A DNA stretch of 33,894 nt from Deltaproteobacteria bacterium. GTDB lineage: Bacteria > SAR324 > NAC60-12. This document shows, piece after piece, positions 1 to 10,347 of the stretch. Within the stretch, counting starts at the first letter, position 1. Every line of letters begins with the position of its first letter. The notes beneath the pieces were generated by a model that made no database searches, was not told the origin of the DNA, and worked only from the letters and a program-made list of their open reading frames with translations. The translations under genes and the position numbers were made by a program. Location of the stretch: positions 1 through 33,894 of the forward strand of contig PAZT01000025.1 of NCBI GenBank assembly GCA_002716165.1, written 5' to 3'.

Positions 1-2099
1 ACAACTGGCGTAGACGCGGAGAATTTCATCAAATTAATCCTGTAATGACTAACACTTTGCAAAAAGCTGTTCGTACCAACAGCCAAGATGCATATGATGA
101 ATTCTCCCATTTGGTTAATGACCAAAATCAGCGTTTTTCTACACCAAGAAATTTGTTAGAATTCAAAAAATCTAAGTCTATTAAGCTGAAAAATGTTGAC
201 CCTGCCTCTGAAATTGTAAAAAGGTTTGTTACAGGTGCAATGTCACTTGGTTCGATCAGTAAAGAATCACATGAAACTTTAGCAGTTGCCATGAACCGTA
301 TTGGTGCTAGAAGCAATAGTGGAGAAGGTGGAGAAGACTCTTCGCGATATGTAAAACGAAAAAATGGAGATATGCCCCACAGTGCCATTAAACAAGTTGC
401 TTCCGGACGTTTCGGTGTAACGATTAATTATCTGGTTAATTGCTCAGAAATTCAAATAAAAATAGCACAAGGAGCAAAGCCTGGTGAAGGTGGACAACTG
501 CCAGGGACAAAAGTCAGTGAGGATATAGCAAAAATTAGACATTCCATTCCAGGTGTAACACTTATTTCGCCTCCTCCACATCATGATATTTATTCGATTG
601 AAGACTTGGCCCAGTTAATATTTGATCTCAAAAATTCAAACCCTGAAGCAAAAATCAATGTAAAGCTAGTTGCAGAAGCAGGAATTGGAACAATTGCAGC
701 GGGAGTGGCTAAAGCTCACGCTGACATTATTACCATTGCAGGGCATGATGGTGGCACAGGTGCATCTCCTTTAACTTCAATAAAACATGCCGGTGTACCT
801 TGGGAACTAGGCATATCTGAAGCTCACCAAACATTGATGCTCAATCAACTTCGTGGAAGAGTAAGACTGCAAACTGATGGTCAGTTTAAAACCGGCCGCG
901 ACGTGGCAATTGCAGCAATGCTTGGTGCTGAAGAATTTGGGTTTTCAACTATTCCACTAATAGCTATTGGCTGTGTAATGATGCGCAAATGTCACCTCAA
1001 TACCTGTCCGGTTGGGATTGCCACTCAAAACCCAACCTTGCGAAAGAAATTCACAGGCAAGCCTGAACATGTAATCAAATATTTCTTTTTCGTTGCAGAA
1101 GAACTTCGCAAAATAATGGCTAAATTGGGTTTTAGCCGTGTTAATGAGATGGTGGGACGAACAGATATGATGATTCAACGGGGGGATATCTCACACTGGA
1201 AGGCAGAAAAAGTGAATTTGTCAACTTTACTGCATAAAGTCCCACTAGGAGAAGATGACTCTCTTTATTGCACTCAGAAACAGAATCATAACCTAGAAAA
1301 TCAAATTGACCATAAAATAATTAAAAAATCTTCAGAAGCTTTGAAACAAAAAAAGTCAGTAAAAATTTCTCTTCCGATCTTTAATATAAACCGTGCCGTT
1401 GGAACTTTACTGAGCAACGAAATTACTAAGAGATATGGTGCTAAAGGCCTACCTGATGGAACAATACACTGTAAATTTGATGGTTCTGCAGGACAAAGTT
1501 TTGGAGCATTTTTAGCCAAAGGCGTTACATTTGAATTAGAGGGCGATGCAAATGATTACACTGGCAAAGGCTTATGCGGTGGAAGACTGATAATTTATCC
1601 ACCCAAAAATTCAAGTTTTCGAGCAGAAGAAAATATTCTGGTTGGTAATACTGTGCTTTACGGAGCAACTGCAGGAGAAGTTTTTTTTAGCGGTATTGCA
1701 GGAGAGCGATTTGCTGTCCGAAACAGTGGGGCTACTGGAGTTGTAGAAGGTGTGGGGGACCATGGTTGTGAATACATGACCGGAGGAAACGTGATTATTT
1801 TGGGCGAGACCGGAAAAAACTTTGCTGCAGGTATGAGTGGAGGAATTTCATATGTCTTTGATGAAAATAAAAAATTCGAATCAAAATGTAATTCCAGTAT
1901 GGTAGCTTTGGAAAATGTGACTAATACCGAAGAAAAAATGTGGCTCCGTAGATGGATTACAATTCATCAGGAAAATACAGGAAGTCTAAGAGCAGGACAG
2001 TTGATTGAAAACTGGGATAAAATAGTTCCTAAATTTGTAAAAGTAATACCAAACGAATACAGGTTAGTACTAGAAACATTAAAAAACAAAGCCGCATGA
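1..2099 (+). CDS. gltB: Glutamate synthase large subunit, C-terminal part (5' truncated by window edge)
   Basis: The ORF track starts at ATG 45, but the frame is open back to position 3 ([17 protein letters not shown]...), so the gene begins upstream. FMN-domain motifs ([65 protein letters not shown]) and a C-terminal GXGXG repeat domain ([21 protein letters not shown]). Confidence 0.97.
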   Translation, partial: NWRRRGEFHQINPVMTNTLQKAVRTNSQDAYDEFSHLVNDQNQRFSTPRNLLEFKKSKSIKLKNVDPASEIVKRFVTGAMSLGSISKESHETLAVAMNRIGARSNSGEGGEDSSRYVKRKNGDMPHSAIKQVASGRFGVTINYLVNCSEIQIKIAQGAKPGEGGQLPGTKVSEDIAKIRHSIPGVTLISPPPHHDIYSIEDLAQLIFDLKNSNPEAKINVKLVAEAGIGTIAAGVAKAHADIITIAGHDGGTGASPLTSIKHAGVPWELGISEAHQTLMLNQLRGRVRLQTDGQFKTGRDVAIAAMLGAEEFGFSTIPLIAIGCVMMRKCHLNTCPVGIATQNPTLRKKFTGKPEHVIKYFFFVAEELRKIMAKLGFSRVNEMVGRTDMMIQRGDISHWKAEKVNLSTLLHKVPLGEDDSLYCTQKQNHNLENQIDHKIIKKSSEALKQKKSVKISLPIFNINRAVGTLLSNEITKRYGAKGLPDGTIHCKFDGSAGQSFGAFLAKGVTFELEGDANDYTGKGLCGGRLIIYPPKNSSFRAEENILVGNTVLYGATAGEVFFSGIAGERFAVRNSGATGVVEGVGDHGCEYMTGGNVIILGETGKNFAAGMSGGISYVFDENKKFESKCNSSMVALENVTNTEEKMWLRRWITIHQENTGSLRAGQLIENWDKIVPKFVKVIPNEYRLVLETLKNKAA

Positions 2100-2123
2100 T
2101 GAAAGGTTTTTTCAAAATATCAA

Positions 2124-3641
2124 ATGGGAAACGATACTGGTTTTTTACAATTTAAGAAAGAAAGCCCCCCTCTTCGTCCTGTACAAGAAAGAGTACTAGA
2201 TTATGAGGAATACGATACTTTTTTTCCTGACGATGACCTCCAAAAACAGGCTGCCCGTTGTATGGATTGTGGAGTTCCGTTTTGCCACATGAGTTGTCCA
2301 TTGGGTAACATGATTCCAGACTGGAATGATCTTGTTTACCAAGGGAACTGGAAAGAGGCGCTTGCTTCATTGCATAGCACTAACAATTTTCCTGAGTTTA
2401 CAGGAAGAATTTGTCCTGCACCATGCGAAGATAGCTGTGTGCTGACTGAACACTATACTTTGGATTCAGAAGAAAAACTAAACAAAGTTAATACCGTTAC
2501 TATTGAAGAAATAGAAAAACACATATCTGAAAGGGGATGGGATGAAGGTTGGATAGAAGCTCAACCTCCCAGTAATCTTACAAATAAACGTGTTGCTATT
2601 ATTGGTTCGGGTCCAGCTGGACTTGCAGCTGCTCAACAGTTGCGAAGATCAGGTCATACTGTAACTGTATTTGAAAAAGATGACAGAATAGGTGGATTAC
2701 TTGTTTATGGGATCCCAGATTTTAAGCTTGGTAAAAGGATTGTATCACGAAGACTAACTCAACTAAGACAAGAAGGTGTTGATTTTGTTACAGGTATAAA
2801 TGTTGGTATCGATGTATCTGTTAATGACCTTAAGAAAAATTTTGATGCTGTCCTGCTAGCAATTGGAGCACAAAACGCGAGAAAACTGACTGCTAAAGGA
2901 CATAACTTAAATGGTGTACACTATGCTATGGATTTTCTCCCACAGTGCAACCGCGACGTAGTCGGGGACTTCATTCCAGAAAATGAGAAAATTGATTCAA
3001 GGAACAAATTGGTAATAATTCTTGGAGGTGGTTTTACTGCGGCAGATTGTCTGGGAAATATTAATAGGCAAGGGGCAAAATCGAATGTTCGCCAGTTTGA
3101 GCTAGTCAATATGGAGCCAAGGCCTACTCCTGTACATGAAGAGGCTAATACGGATTGCAGGGCAAACGTTTTAACAGAAGCGATTATAGACGATGGTAAA
3201 GGAAATGTTACGGCTGTCAAGGGCGTAAAAGTGGAATGGGAAAGTAAGAATGGAAGAATGAATATGAAGCGTGTTGAAGGCACTGAGTTTACTGTTTCTG
3301 CTGATATTGTATTGCTTGCAATGGGTTTTTTAGGACCTACAGTTGAAGGACTATTGGAAAATCTGGAGGTTGAATTAAGTGTTGTTGGGACTGAAAAATC
3401 ACTTAATCCCACTCAAGTGAAAAAGTTACTTAGAAACTCTCAGCCTGTTTATTCTGTTCGTTCAAATGAAAATTTCATGACAACTCAGGATGGTGTATTC
3501 GTAGCTGGAGATGCTAATAGAGGTGCATCTCTCGTTGTCTGGGCAATTTGGGAAGGAAGAGAAGCTGCTCGTTGTATTGACGAATATTTAATGGGAAATT
3601 CTGTACTACCATCCACACCTCAGGCAGAAGTTTTAGTTTAA
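2124..3641 (+). CDS. gltD: Glutamate synthase small subunit
   Basis: 505 aa; N-terminal Fe-S cysteines (CMDCGVPFCH...CPLGNMIPDWNDLVY, GRICPAPCEDSCV), FAD motif GSGPAGLAAAQQLRRSGHTVTVFEK, GDANRGASLVVWAI; directly downstream of gltB. Confidence 0.97.
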   Translation: MGNDTGFLQFKKESPPLRPVQERVLDYEEYDTFFPDDDLQKQAARCMDCGVPFCHMSCPLGNMIPDWNDLVYQGNWKEALASLHSTNNFPEFTGRICPAPCEDSCVLTEHYTLDSEEKLNKVNTVTIEEIEKHISERGWDEGWIEAQPPSNLTNKRVAIIGSGPAGLAAAQQLRRSGHTVTVFEKDDRIGGLLVYGIPDFKLGKRIVSRRLTQLRQEGVDFVTGINVGIDVSVNDLKKNFDAVLLAIGAQNARKLTAKGHNLNGVHYAMDFLPQCNRDVVGDFIPENEKIDSRNKLVIILGGGFTAADCLGNINRQGAKSNVRQFELVNMEPRPTPVHEEANTDCRANVLTEAIIDDGKGNVTAVKGVKVEWESKNGRMNMKRVEGTEFTVSADIVLLAMGFLGPTVEGLLENLEVELSVVGTEKSLNPTQVKKLLRNSQPVYSVRSNENFMTTQDGVFVAGDANRGASLVVWAIWEGREAARCIDEYLMGNSVLPSTPQAEVLV

Positions 3642-3661
3642 CAGGCTTTCACACATATACC

Positions 3662-4477
3662 TTGAGTAAAAACAAACTTATTTTCTGTTCAGCTCTGCTT
3701 TCTTTTGTTGGTATAACAACGTATGCACTATGGAAAGAAATTGCCCGAAATACTTCAAATCTAGAGCAAAGTATTAGCGGAGCTATCCTCACAGCTCAAG
3801 GGGTTGGTGGAAGAATAGTAAAAACTGATAATGCTCATATTTTACTTTTTGATCCCGACACATTAGAACTTGCAGCCTCTAAAATTATAAATCCTTTTTT
3901 ACCTCCAGTAACTTTTATTATTGGTCAGTCAGATTCAGACCGTAAGCTTAGTGGTATGTACAAGATGCTGGTTCTGACCGATAAAGACGGTGATCCAAAT
4001 CATCCTTCCATTGGAGAAATAATCGGCCCCCTCACTCATAAGATTCCTTTGGGGACCGAAGGATATAAATATTATCTAGACCGTCCCTTTAAAAGATTCC
4101 CCAGAGATCTAGTGAACCTTGAAGGAGACTCTCAGAAATACAGCATAAGTGGGATTGTAAAAGTTTCTCCAAAATTATCTAGTTTAGTAGACCCAGAAGA
4201 TAGGCTGATCATAATGCTTTTCGATCCTAAAAAAGGCAGACCAGTTGCAGTTAAAATTCTGAATAATTTCAAACTGCCACAAAAATTCAGTATCGGCAAT
4301 TCGAATGCCTTGGGCATTCAGCCTTTTAGGGGTGAATTTTCCTTAAGAATACTTACAGATAAAAACAACCAGCCATTTGAACCTGTAATAGGAGAAATAA
4401 TTGGCAGATCAAAAAAACTAATAGCTTTAGGTGCTAAAAATATTGAATTTGTTATGGATCAAAATTATGTCCGTTGA
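3662..4477 (+). CDS. Membrane-anchored protein with two tandem CcmI/CycH C-terminal-like domains
   Basis: 271 aa, TTG start; N-terminal hydrophobic segment (LIFCSALLSFVGITTYALW); two repeated units beginning ISGAI... (residue 38) and ISGIVKVSPKLSSLVDPEDRLIIMLFDP (residue 162). The second resembles the C-terminal domain of cytochrome c biogenesis protein CcmI/CycH. Confidence 0.6.
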   Translation: MSKNKLIFCSALLSFVGITTYALWKEIARNTSNLEQSISGAILTAQGVGGRIVKTDNAHILLFDPDTLELAASKIINPFLPPVTFIIGQSDSDRKLSGMYKMLVLTDKDGDPNHPSIGEIIGPLTHKIPLGTEGYKYYLDRPFKRFPRDLVNLEGDSQKYSISGIVKVSPKLSSLVDPEDRLIIMLFDPKKGRPVAVKILNNFKLPQKFSIGNSNALGIQPFRGEFSLRILTDKNNQPFEPVIGEIIGRSKKLIALGAKNIEFVMDQNYVR

Positions 4478-4500
4478 AAGGGGCATTTTTCAAACAAATA

Positions 4501-5259
4501 TCAAAAAATAACTTCAGGACGAGCTATTTTAAGTGCTTCATTAATATTTTCTCTAAAACATGCTCTATTAGGGTAACCTCCTGACTGCAAATATTTTTCA
4601 GGTGGTATTATCTGCTTAAACTCAAGATTTTTTTTTGTTACTGCTATTTTTTCGCCAGAGCGGCCCAGCCCACTCTTCTTGAAAAGGTAATTCACTTGAA
4701 GATGTTCATTAGATATTCTGATTAAACAACGTACAAAGTCTAGATTTGGAAATTCCTTGGATTCTGGGGGTATGAGTTTGACCTCTGTCCATTCTGATTT
4801 TCGTTTTTGATATTTTTCTAGGAAAAAAAATTGTGTTGTAAATGTCTGAAGAAAATTCTGTAATATTGGATGCAACATAATTGTCAAATCAAGTCTCCCC
4901 CCTTCAGAAAGAGCATTTTCCCCTCCAAAAAGTAAATATAGCCCCCCCTGTTTATCTGTAATTGGAGAATCTGTAGCTAATTGAAAAATCCACTCGTATG
5001 ATTTTTCGCAGTCTGCATTAAGGGATACGTCTGTAGACAATACTTGTTTTTCAAGTAATTCCCATGGTGACTCTTTGCCTTCTTTGATATTCTTTTTCAA
5101 TCCATATGCAAGAATTACCTGTGATGCATTTAAAAAAACTGTTTCATTGCTCATATTGCGAACTATAAGCCTCCCTTTAATTTTTTCTCCCTGATCCCAA
5201 TTCTCTCCATCTATTTCGATTTGGTACTTTAGGGGCTGGTGGAAAAAAGTGCTTCTCAT
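4501..5259 (-). CDS. Hypothetical protein, possibly beta-rich (arrestin/Spo0M-like N-terminus)
   Basis: 252 aa ORF with no competing overlapping gene, convergent with 3662-4477. The N-terminus (YQIEIDGENWDQGEKIKGRLIVRNMSNE) looks like the first strands of arrestin-like folds; this family resemblance is weak. Confidence 0.6.
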   Translation of the reverse strand: MRSTFFHQPLKYQIEIDGENWDQGEKIKGRLIVRNMSNETVFLNASQVILAYGLKKNIKEGKESPWELLEKQVLSTDVSLNADCEKSYEWIFQLATDSPITDKQGGLYLLFGGENALSEGGRLDLTIMLHPILQNFLQTFTTQFFFLEKYQKRKSEWTEVKLIPPESKEFPNLDFVRCLIRISNEHLQVNYLFKKSGLGRSGEKIAVTKKNLEFKQIIPPEKYLQSGGYPNRACFRENINEALKIARPEVIF

Positions 5260-5313
5260 TAAATCCTATACATTTTGTATTAAGGTAAAGATAATTTATT
5301 AATTTTTTTGACT

Positions 5314-5952
5314 TCAACCTATGCTGAATCGGATCTTTAGTTCGGAAATTATTTTTTGATGAATATACTCAATTTCCTGCTCCCCATCTAAGCAAACAAA
5401 TCTTTCAGGTTCAGCAGAGGCTAATTCCTGATATCCTTTGGCAGTGCGTTCAAAAAAATTATGCGACTCTATGTCAAGACGATCTTTTACTGATTTTTCT
5501 TTTCTTTGGTCTAGTCGATGGGCAATAGTTTTCGTTGAAATAGTTAAAAGGAAAGTCAAGTCTGGAGTATATGGTTTTATTCTTTGATTAATAATAGACT
5601 CAATACTTTCTAAATTCAAGCCTCTGCCATATCCCTGATATGCTACAGTGGAATCATGAAAGCGGTCGCACAAAACAATTTTTCCATCAATTTTAGCAGG
5701 AATAATTATTTCAGTGATATGTTGAATCCTGTCAGACAAATATAGTAGTAATTCACTTTCTGGATTAAGTTCTTTGTGTTCGGGATTTAAAAGAATATTC
5801 CGGATTAGCTTACCTATTTTTGTGCCTCCAGGCTGCTGCGTCTTTATTACTTCGCAACCTTGTAATTTCAGCCATTTTTTGGCTTTATCAAGTTGGGTAC
5901 TCTTTCCACAACCATCAAGTCCCTCAAAAGTAATTAATTTTCCGGATTGCAT
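5314..5952 (-). CDS. tmk: Thymidylate kinase
   Basis: 212 aa; LITFEGLDGCGKSTQ P-loop, TQQPGGTKIGKLIRNILL, LLYLSDRIQHI, VLCDRFHDSTVAYQGYGRGL. Confidence 0.96.
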   Translation of the reverse strand: MQSGKLITFEGLDGCGKSTQLDKAKKWLKLQGCEVIKTQQPGGTKIGKLIRNILLNPEHKELNPESELLLYLSDRIQHITEIIIPAKIDGKIVLCDRFHDSTVAYQGYGRGLNLESIESIINQRIKPYTPDLTFLLTISTKTIAHRLDQRKEKSVKDRLDIESHNFFERTAKGYQELASAEPERFVCLDGEQEIEYIHQKIISELKIRFSIG

Positions 5953-6371
5953 TCAAAGTAAATATTAACTGATGAGGAAGCAAATTAAGATTCTACCAGA
6001 ACTACATCTGAGAAGTTGACTTAAATTGCATCTTTTTTTGATATGAATTTTATACAGATATATTAAACCCAGTGTCAAATATTTTTATTTTAAAATGGCC
6101 TGCACTAAATTATTTTTGCAGCGCAGTATAAATATTAGACAAACTTTAATTTATATTCCTTATTTTACTGACTTTCATTAAAAAAAAATACCATCATTCA
6201 AAACAACATTCCTTTTAATTTTTATAACCCAGAAAAAAAGTTATTTATTCTCAAAAGTGAGGATAGCTATTCTAACAAAATCTTGATTTTTAGAGGAAAA
6301 TAATATAGCTTAACGTATGATTTATCAAAAATATTTCTTCTAAAAACCCAATAAGGTTCAAATAATATATT

Positions 6372-6680
6372 ATGCTTAAATTGAAAAAAAAAACCAAACC
6401 AGAAAAGATTCTTATGGGTGATGAATTATACATTCTTTGGCAGGATGGTAAGGAAAGCCACATTAAATATTTTGATCTTCGTGACTCATGCCCCTGTGCA
6501 ACATGTATAGATGAATTTAGTGGATTAAAAAAATTGGACCCAAAAACTATCCCCAAAGATGTTCGTCCTTTAAGAAGTGAATATGTAGGGAACTATGCCT
6601 TGCGTGTTTACTGGAGTGATTCCCATGATACAGGTATTTTTCACTATAAGATGCTTCGAACGTTTAATAATTCTCAATAG
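6372..6680 (+). CDS. DUF971 / GBBH-like N-terminal domain protein
   Basis: 102 aa; [30 protein letters not shown] and [22 protein letters not shown] match the DUF971 pattern. Confidence 0.88.
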   Translation: MLKLKKKTKPEKILMGDELYILWQDGKESHIKYFDLRDSCPCATCIDEFSGLKKLDPKTIPKDVRPLRSEYVGNYALRVYWSDSHDTGIFHYKMLRTFNNSQ

Positions 6681-6726
6681 GTAGCATTTGCTTAATAAAA
6701 AATAATTTCAAACAAACCGGGTAAAT

Positions 6727-7188
6727 ATGAATCAAATAAAAGGGGATTTAATAGCCACAAATCTGAAAATTGCCTTTGTGGTATCAAGATTTAATGAGTT
6801 TGTTTGTGAACGCCTACTAGATGGAGCCTTGGATTCATTTTCTAGGCTCGGTGGAAATGACGATAAAGTAACCTTATTGAAAGTTCCTGGTGCCTTTGAG
6901 CTACCATTAGCTGCTAAGAAACTGGCTGAGAGCGGAAAATTTGATGCTATCGTCTGCCTAGGAGCTGTTATTCGCGGAGAGACATCACATTATGATTATG
7001 TATGTTCAAATACATCAAGTGGTATTGCTGCTACTTCCCTTGAAACCGGAGTACCTGTCAGCTTTGGGCTTCTAACTACTGAAACAGTGGAACAGGCGAT
7101 TGAGCGTTCTGGCTGTAAAGCAGGAAACCAGGGTCGTCATGCAACTGAATGTGCGATTGAAATGGCACGTCTGATAAAGAAAATATAG
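6727..7188 (+). CDS. ribH: 6,7-dimethyl-8-ribityllumazine synthase
   Basis: 153 aa; FVVSRFNEFVCERLLDGALD, VPGAFELPLAAKKLA, VCLGAVIRGETSHYDYV, PVSFGLLTTETVEQAIER. Confidence 0.96.
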   Translation: MNQIKGDLIATNLKIAFVVSRFNEFVCERLLDGALDSFSRLGGNDDKVTLLKVPGAFELPLAAKKLAESGKFDAIVCLGAVIRGETSHYDYVCSNTSSGIAATSLETGVPVSFGLLTTETVEQAIERSGCKAGNQGRHATECAIEMARLIKKI

Positions 7189-7293
7189 CAGGCACAGTAA
7201 CTGCATCGCCTTACGGTATGCCGGAAAATAAATCCTTACAAAATTTGTTTGATAGTTTGGAATGTACCGGTTAACTAAGCCTTAAGGAATAAC

Positions 7294-7482
7294 ATGAATT
7301 CTTCTCTAAAACATATAGTTTCACAACTGGAGGATTTGACTCAGCAAGACATTTCAATTGACGTTGGACTCGACATGTTGGAGTCATCAGCCAAAACGCT
7401 AAAGGACGTAATTACAATCAACGTGATGCGTGATTCCTACAATGAATTGTTAGTAGAGGAGCGCAAGTGCCAGACTCAGTAA
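7294..7482 (+). CDS. Small protein, possible exodeoxyribonuclease VII small subunit-like
   Basis: 62 aa ORF with a plausible upstream purine-rich site (taaggaataacATG). IVSQLEDLTQQDISIDVGLDMLESSAKTLK weakly follows the XseB pattern (IVerLEsgdlpLeesLelfe). Confidence 0.35.
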   Translation: MNSSLKHIVSQLEDLTQQDISIDVGLDMLESSAKTLKDVITINVMRDSYNELLVEERKCQTQ

Positions 7483-7490
7483 TCCTATTA

Positions 7491-7515
7491 GGGTGAAATT
7501 TATTAAATTTCACCC
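7491..7515. terminator. Perfect 11-bp hairpin GGGTGAAATTT-ATT-AAATTTCACCC
   Basis: Perfect inverted repeat 9 nt after the 62-aa ORF; no T-tract follows, so intrinsic terminator function is uncertain. Confidence 0.5.
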
Positions 7516-7644
7516 AAAGTCATCTCCAAAAAAACATAACTTATCAAAAACCGGCTAGATTTCCGCTTGCTTAGAAATTTGGCTTGCAGCATACTTTCTT
7601 CTCCTTAATCTTAACTTAATTCAAATTTTACAGCAAACTCAACA

Positions 7645-8334
7645 ATGTTTGATGTAATTGGCTTTGATGCCGATGATACCTTATGGCATAATGAGTCTAT
7701 TTTCAACATGACTCAGGAAAAATTTCGTGAAATACTTTCACATATTAGTCCGGAAGTGGTTGATAAAACTCTATCTTCAAACCATATAAAAAACCTCAAA
7801 GTCTTTGGATATGGAATTAAAGGTTTTATTTTTTCTATGGTTGAAACTTCCATTGAACTTACTAATGGTGAAATAAATGGGAATGAAATTCTAAAAATAA
7901 TTGATTCTGGTAAAGATATGTTAGCTGAACCAATTGTTCTATTACCGCATGTAAAAGGTGTAATTGATATGCTTTCAAAAAAGTATAGCCTATTGCTTAT
8001 TACCAAGGGAGATCTTTTTGATCAGGAATCTAAAGTTGTCCGTTCAGGTTTAGCTGAGTATTTTACAGCTGTCGAAATAGTGAGTGATAAAAATTGTGAG
8101 ACATATAAAAAAATATTATACCGTCATAATATTGCTGCCTCACGTTTCTTGATGATAGGAAATTCAATGCGCTCAGACATTGTACCCATTGTTAATATTG
8201 GTAGTCACGCAGTACACATACCTTACCATACCACCTGGGATCATGAAAAAAAACATCCATATATTGACCCCAAAAAATTTAAAAAATTAAATCATATCGG
8301 TTTACTACCTGGGCTGATTGAGGAGATGGCGTGA
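7645..8334 (+). CDS. HAD superfamily hydrolase
   Basis: 229 aa; motif I GFDADDTLWHNE (DxD), LLLITKGD (motif II-like), LMIGNSMRSDIVP (motif IV-like). Confidence 0.88.
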   Translation: MFDVIGFDADDTLWHNESIFNMTQEKFREILSHISPEVVDKTLSSNHIKNLKVFGYGIKGFIFSMVETSIELTNGEINGNEILKIIDSGKDMLAEPIVLLPHVKGVIDMLSKKYSLLLITKGDLFDQESKVVRSGLAEYFTAVEIVSDKNCETYKKILYRHNIAASRFLMIGNSMRSDIVPIVNIGSHAVHIPYHTTWDHEKKHPYIDPKKFKKLNHIGLLPGLIEEMA

Positions 8335-9455
8335 CAATAGAATCGCTAGAGGGAATTAAAGTAGCATTAGTTCACGATTGGCTAAATGGAATGCGAGGTG
8401 GGGAAAAATGTCTAGAAGTACTATGTGAATTGTTCCCACATGCAGATCTCTACACTTTGATTCACGAGAAAGGTAAGCTTTCCAAGATAATAGAGTCTAT
8501 GAATATAAGAACCTCCTTCATACAATCGATGCCTTATGGTGTAAAAAAATACAGGCATTATCTCCCGCTTTTTCCTCTGGCGATAGAGCAGTTTAATTTG
8601 GATGGTTATGACTTGATAATAAGTTCTAGTCATTGCGTTGCTAAAGGTGTGAAACATAATGTCTCAAGCTATCATATTTCATATGTTCATACTCCAATGC
8701 GCTATGTATGGGATCAGTTTGATACATATTTCAGACAGTCTCGAACCTCTAAAATGGTTAGAATTGGTGCTGAAATTTCACGCTCATATTTACAGCAATG
8801 GGATAGAAAAACATCAAAAAGGGTAGATACTTTTATATGTAACAGCCAGAACGTAAGAAGTAAAATTCGCGACTATTACAATCGTGAATCTCAGGTTGTT
8901 TATCCTCCAGTAGATTTATCATTTTTTAAACCTGGTGGTTCAAAAGAGAATTTTTATCTGATGGTTGGTGCATTTGCTCCCAACAAAAGAGTCGACCTAG
9001 CTGTAAAAGCATTTAATCATCTAAAACTTCCCCTTAAAATTGCTGGAGGTGGTCAAGATGAAGCATATTGCAGATCTATTGCAGAAGATAATATACAATT
9101 TCATGGTACACTCTCAAACAATAAACTCTTAGAATTATATCAAAAAGCTAGAGCTCTAGTTTTTCCCGGAGAAGACGATTTTGGTATCACACCTTTAGAA
9201 GCTCAAGCATGCAATACTCCCGTTATAGCATACGCATCTGGAGGAGCATTAGAAACGGTGTCTGATCAAACTGGTATATTTTTCAGTGATCAAAACAAGG
9301 AAGCACTATGCGAAGCAGTTATGGAAATGGAACGTAGCTGGAAAAAATTTTCTCCAGACACATTTTGTAATCAAACAAAACTTTTTAGTCGAGAAGATTA
9401 CATAGAGCAAATGGCTACTAAAATTCAAAATGGATTCATGGAGTGGCAGAAATGA
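8331..9455 (+). CDS. Glycosyltransferase family 4 protein
   Basis: 374 aa; overlaps the HAD gene stop (gtgacaatag). VALVHDWLNGMRGGEKCLEVL, YVHTPMRYVWDQ, GAFAPNKRVDLAVKAF, FPGEDDFGITPLEAQACNTPVIAYASGGALETV. Confidence 0.93.
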   Translation: MTIESLEGIKVALVHDWLNGMRGGEKCLEVLCELFPHADLYTLIHEKGKLSKIIESMNIRTSFIQSMPYGVKKYRHYLPLFPLAIEQFNLDGYDLIISSSHCVAKGVKHNVSSYHISYVHTPMRYVWDQFDTYFRQSRTSKMVRIGAEISRSYLQQWDRKTSKRVDTFICNSQNVRSKIRDYYNRESQVVYPPVDLSFFKPGGSKENFYLMVGAFAPNKRVDLAVKAFNHLKLPLKIAGGGQDEAYCRSIAEDNIQFHGTLSNNKLLELYQKARALVFPGEDDFGITPLEAQACNTPVIAYASGGALETVSDQTGIFFSDQNKEALCEAVMEMERSWKKFSPDTFCNQTKLFSREDYIEQMATKIQNGFMEWQK

Positions 9456-10219
9456 AAAGAAGTAGAATTATAAACTATATTTGTAGCTTCACAATATCTA
9501 CTATCATCCTCGGTCATTATAGTCTGCACTTCAACCAGACAGCTCATGCATTTTTTGAGGACCATTTAAGATATAAATTATTAAACTATTGGTATCCTAT
9601 GTTGAGTGAGCCTTCTCCGGAGAAGAGATTTCAAGCGTCAAGAGCCTTTTTGACTTATCCAGAATTGAGTTTGCCGTTGCTGCGGAATTCCATAATGAAT
9701 CAAGATTCTGAAAATGTGTCTAGGCAAATTGCAATGTTAATTGGGATCCTTGGAGATTCTACTGATGTGCCTCCTATGCTTAAGATCTGGAGAGGATTTG
9801 GAATTGATGAAAACTCGTCAATTTGGCTAGGAGCCATGCGACGTTTATATTGGAAAAGTAGAGGTGCCGTCTTAATAACTCCGATACTAAAAAGTATAAC
9901 TATTAATTTTGATGAAAATAGAGCTGAGAATGAAACAGAAAAAAAAGCAGTAAATATTTTTTTCAAGATTGCAAACCCTTCAATCACTCCCATATTTATT
10001 AAAGTGTCTTCAAATTTTTGGTTAACAATAACAGATGAAAATATTCCATCAAAATATTTCTGGATCCCGGCAGGCGGGAGAATTGAGTCACACATGAAGA
10101 CATACATATATCCTTCTTATAAGACAGATATGATCCGCCTCGATTTTAGGATTTGGGAAGTTGGAGTACCAGAAACTATTCTTCATCACACTGAAAAATT
10201 CTCTTTCCCATTTAAATAA
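9443..10219 (+). CDS. Exported/membrane-anchored hypothetical protein, HEAT-like
   Basis: 258 aa; N-terminal hydrophobic segment (YICSFTISTIILGHYSLHF); SPEKRFQASRAFLTYPELSLPLLRNSI...RQIAMLIGILGDSTDVPPML looks like alpha-helical HEAT-type repeats. Overlaps the GT4 gene end. Confidence 0.6.
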   Translation: MAEMKRSRIINYICSFTISTIILGHYSLHFNQTAHAFFEDHLRYKLLNYWYPMLSEPSPEKRFQASRAFLTYPELSLPLLRNSIMNQDSENVSRQIAMLIGILGDSTDVPPMLKIWRGFGIDENSSIWLGAMRRLYWKSRGAVLITPILKSITINFDENRAENETEKKAVNIFFKIANPSITPIFIKVSSNFWLTITDENIPSKYFWIPAGGRIESHMKTYIYPSYKTDMIRLDFRIWEVGVPETILHHTEKFSFPFK

Positions 10220-10290
10220 ATCTCCAAAAATTAAATTTCTAATATTTACGTTGTTCTGAACAAAAAAGTCTGATTTCCATAATATTTTTC

Positions 10291-10319
10291 TTGATATAGT
10301 ACCGATTTAGTGCTATTTT
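10291..10319 (+). promoter_or_regulatory. Candidate sigma70-type promoter of the isc operon, overlapping an Rrf2-type operator-like inverted repeat
   Basis: TTGATA-N17-TATTTT at 10291-10319. Inverted repeat ATAGTAC-cgattta-GTGCTAT (10296-10316, one mismatch) lies across the spacer. Confidence 0.5.
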
Positions 10320-10347
10320 TGTAAGTGGGCTAACAGAAATAGATACC

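Noticed and set aside
2921-3412. 163-aa antisense ORF inside gltD
   Set aside because: Shadow ORF of a strongly supported CDS; composition reflects the reverse of coding sequence.
6290-6556. 88-aa minus-strand ORF overlapping the DUF971 gene
   Set aside because: Overlaps a well-supported plus-strand gene; no recognisable motif.
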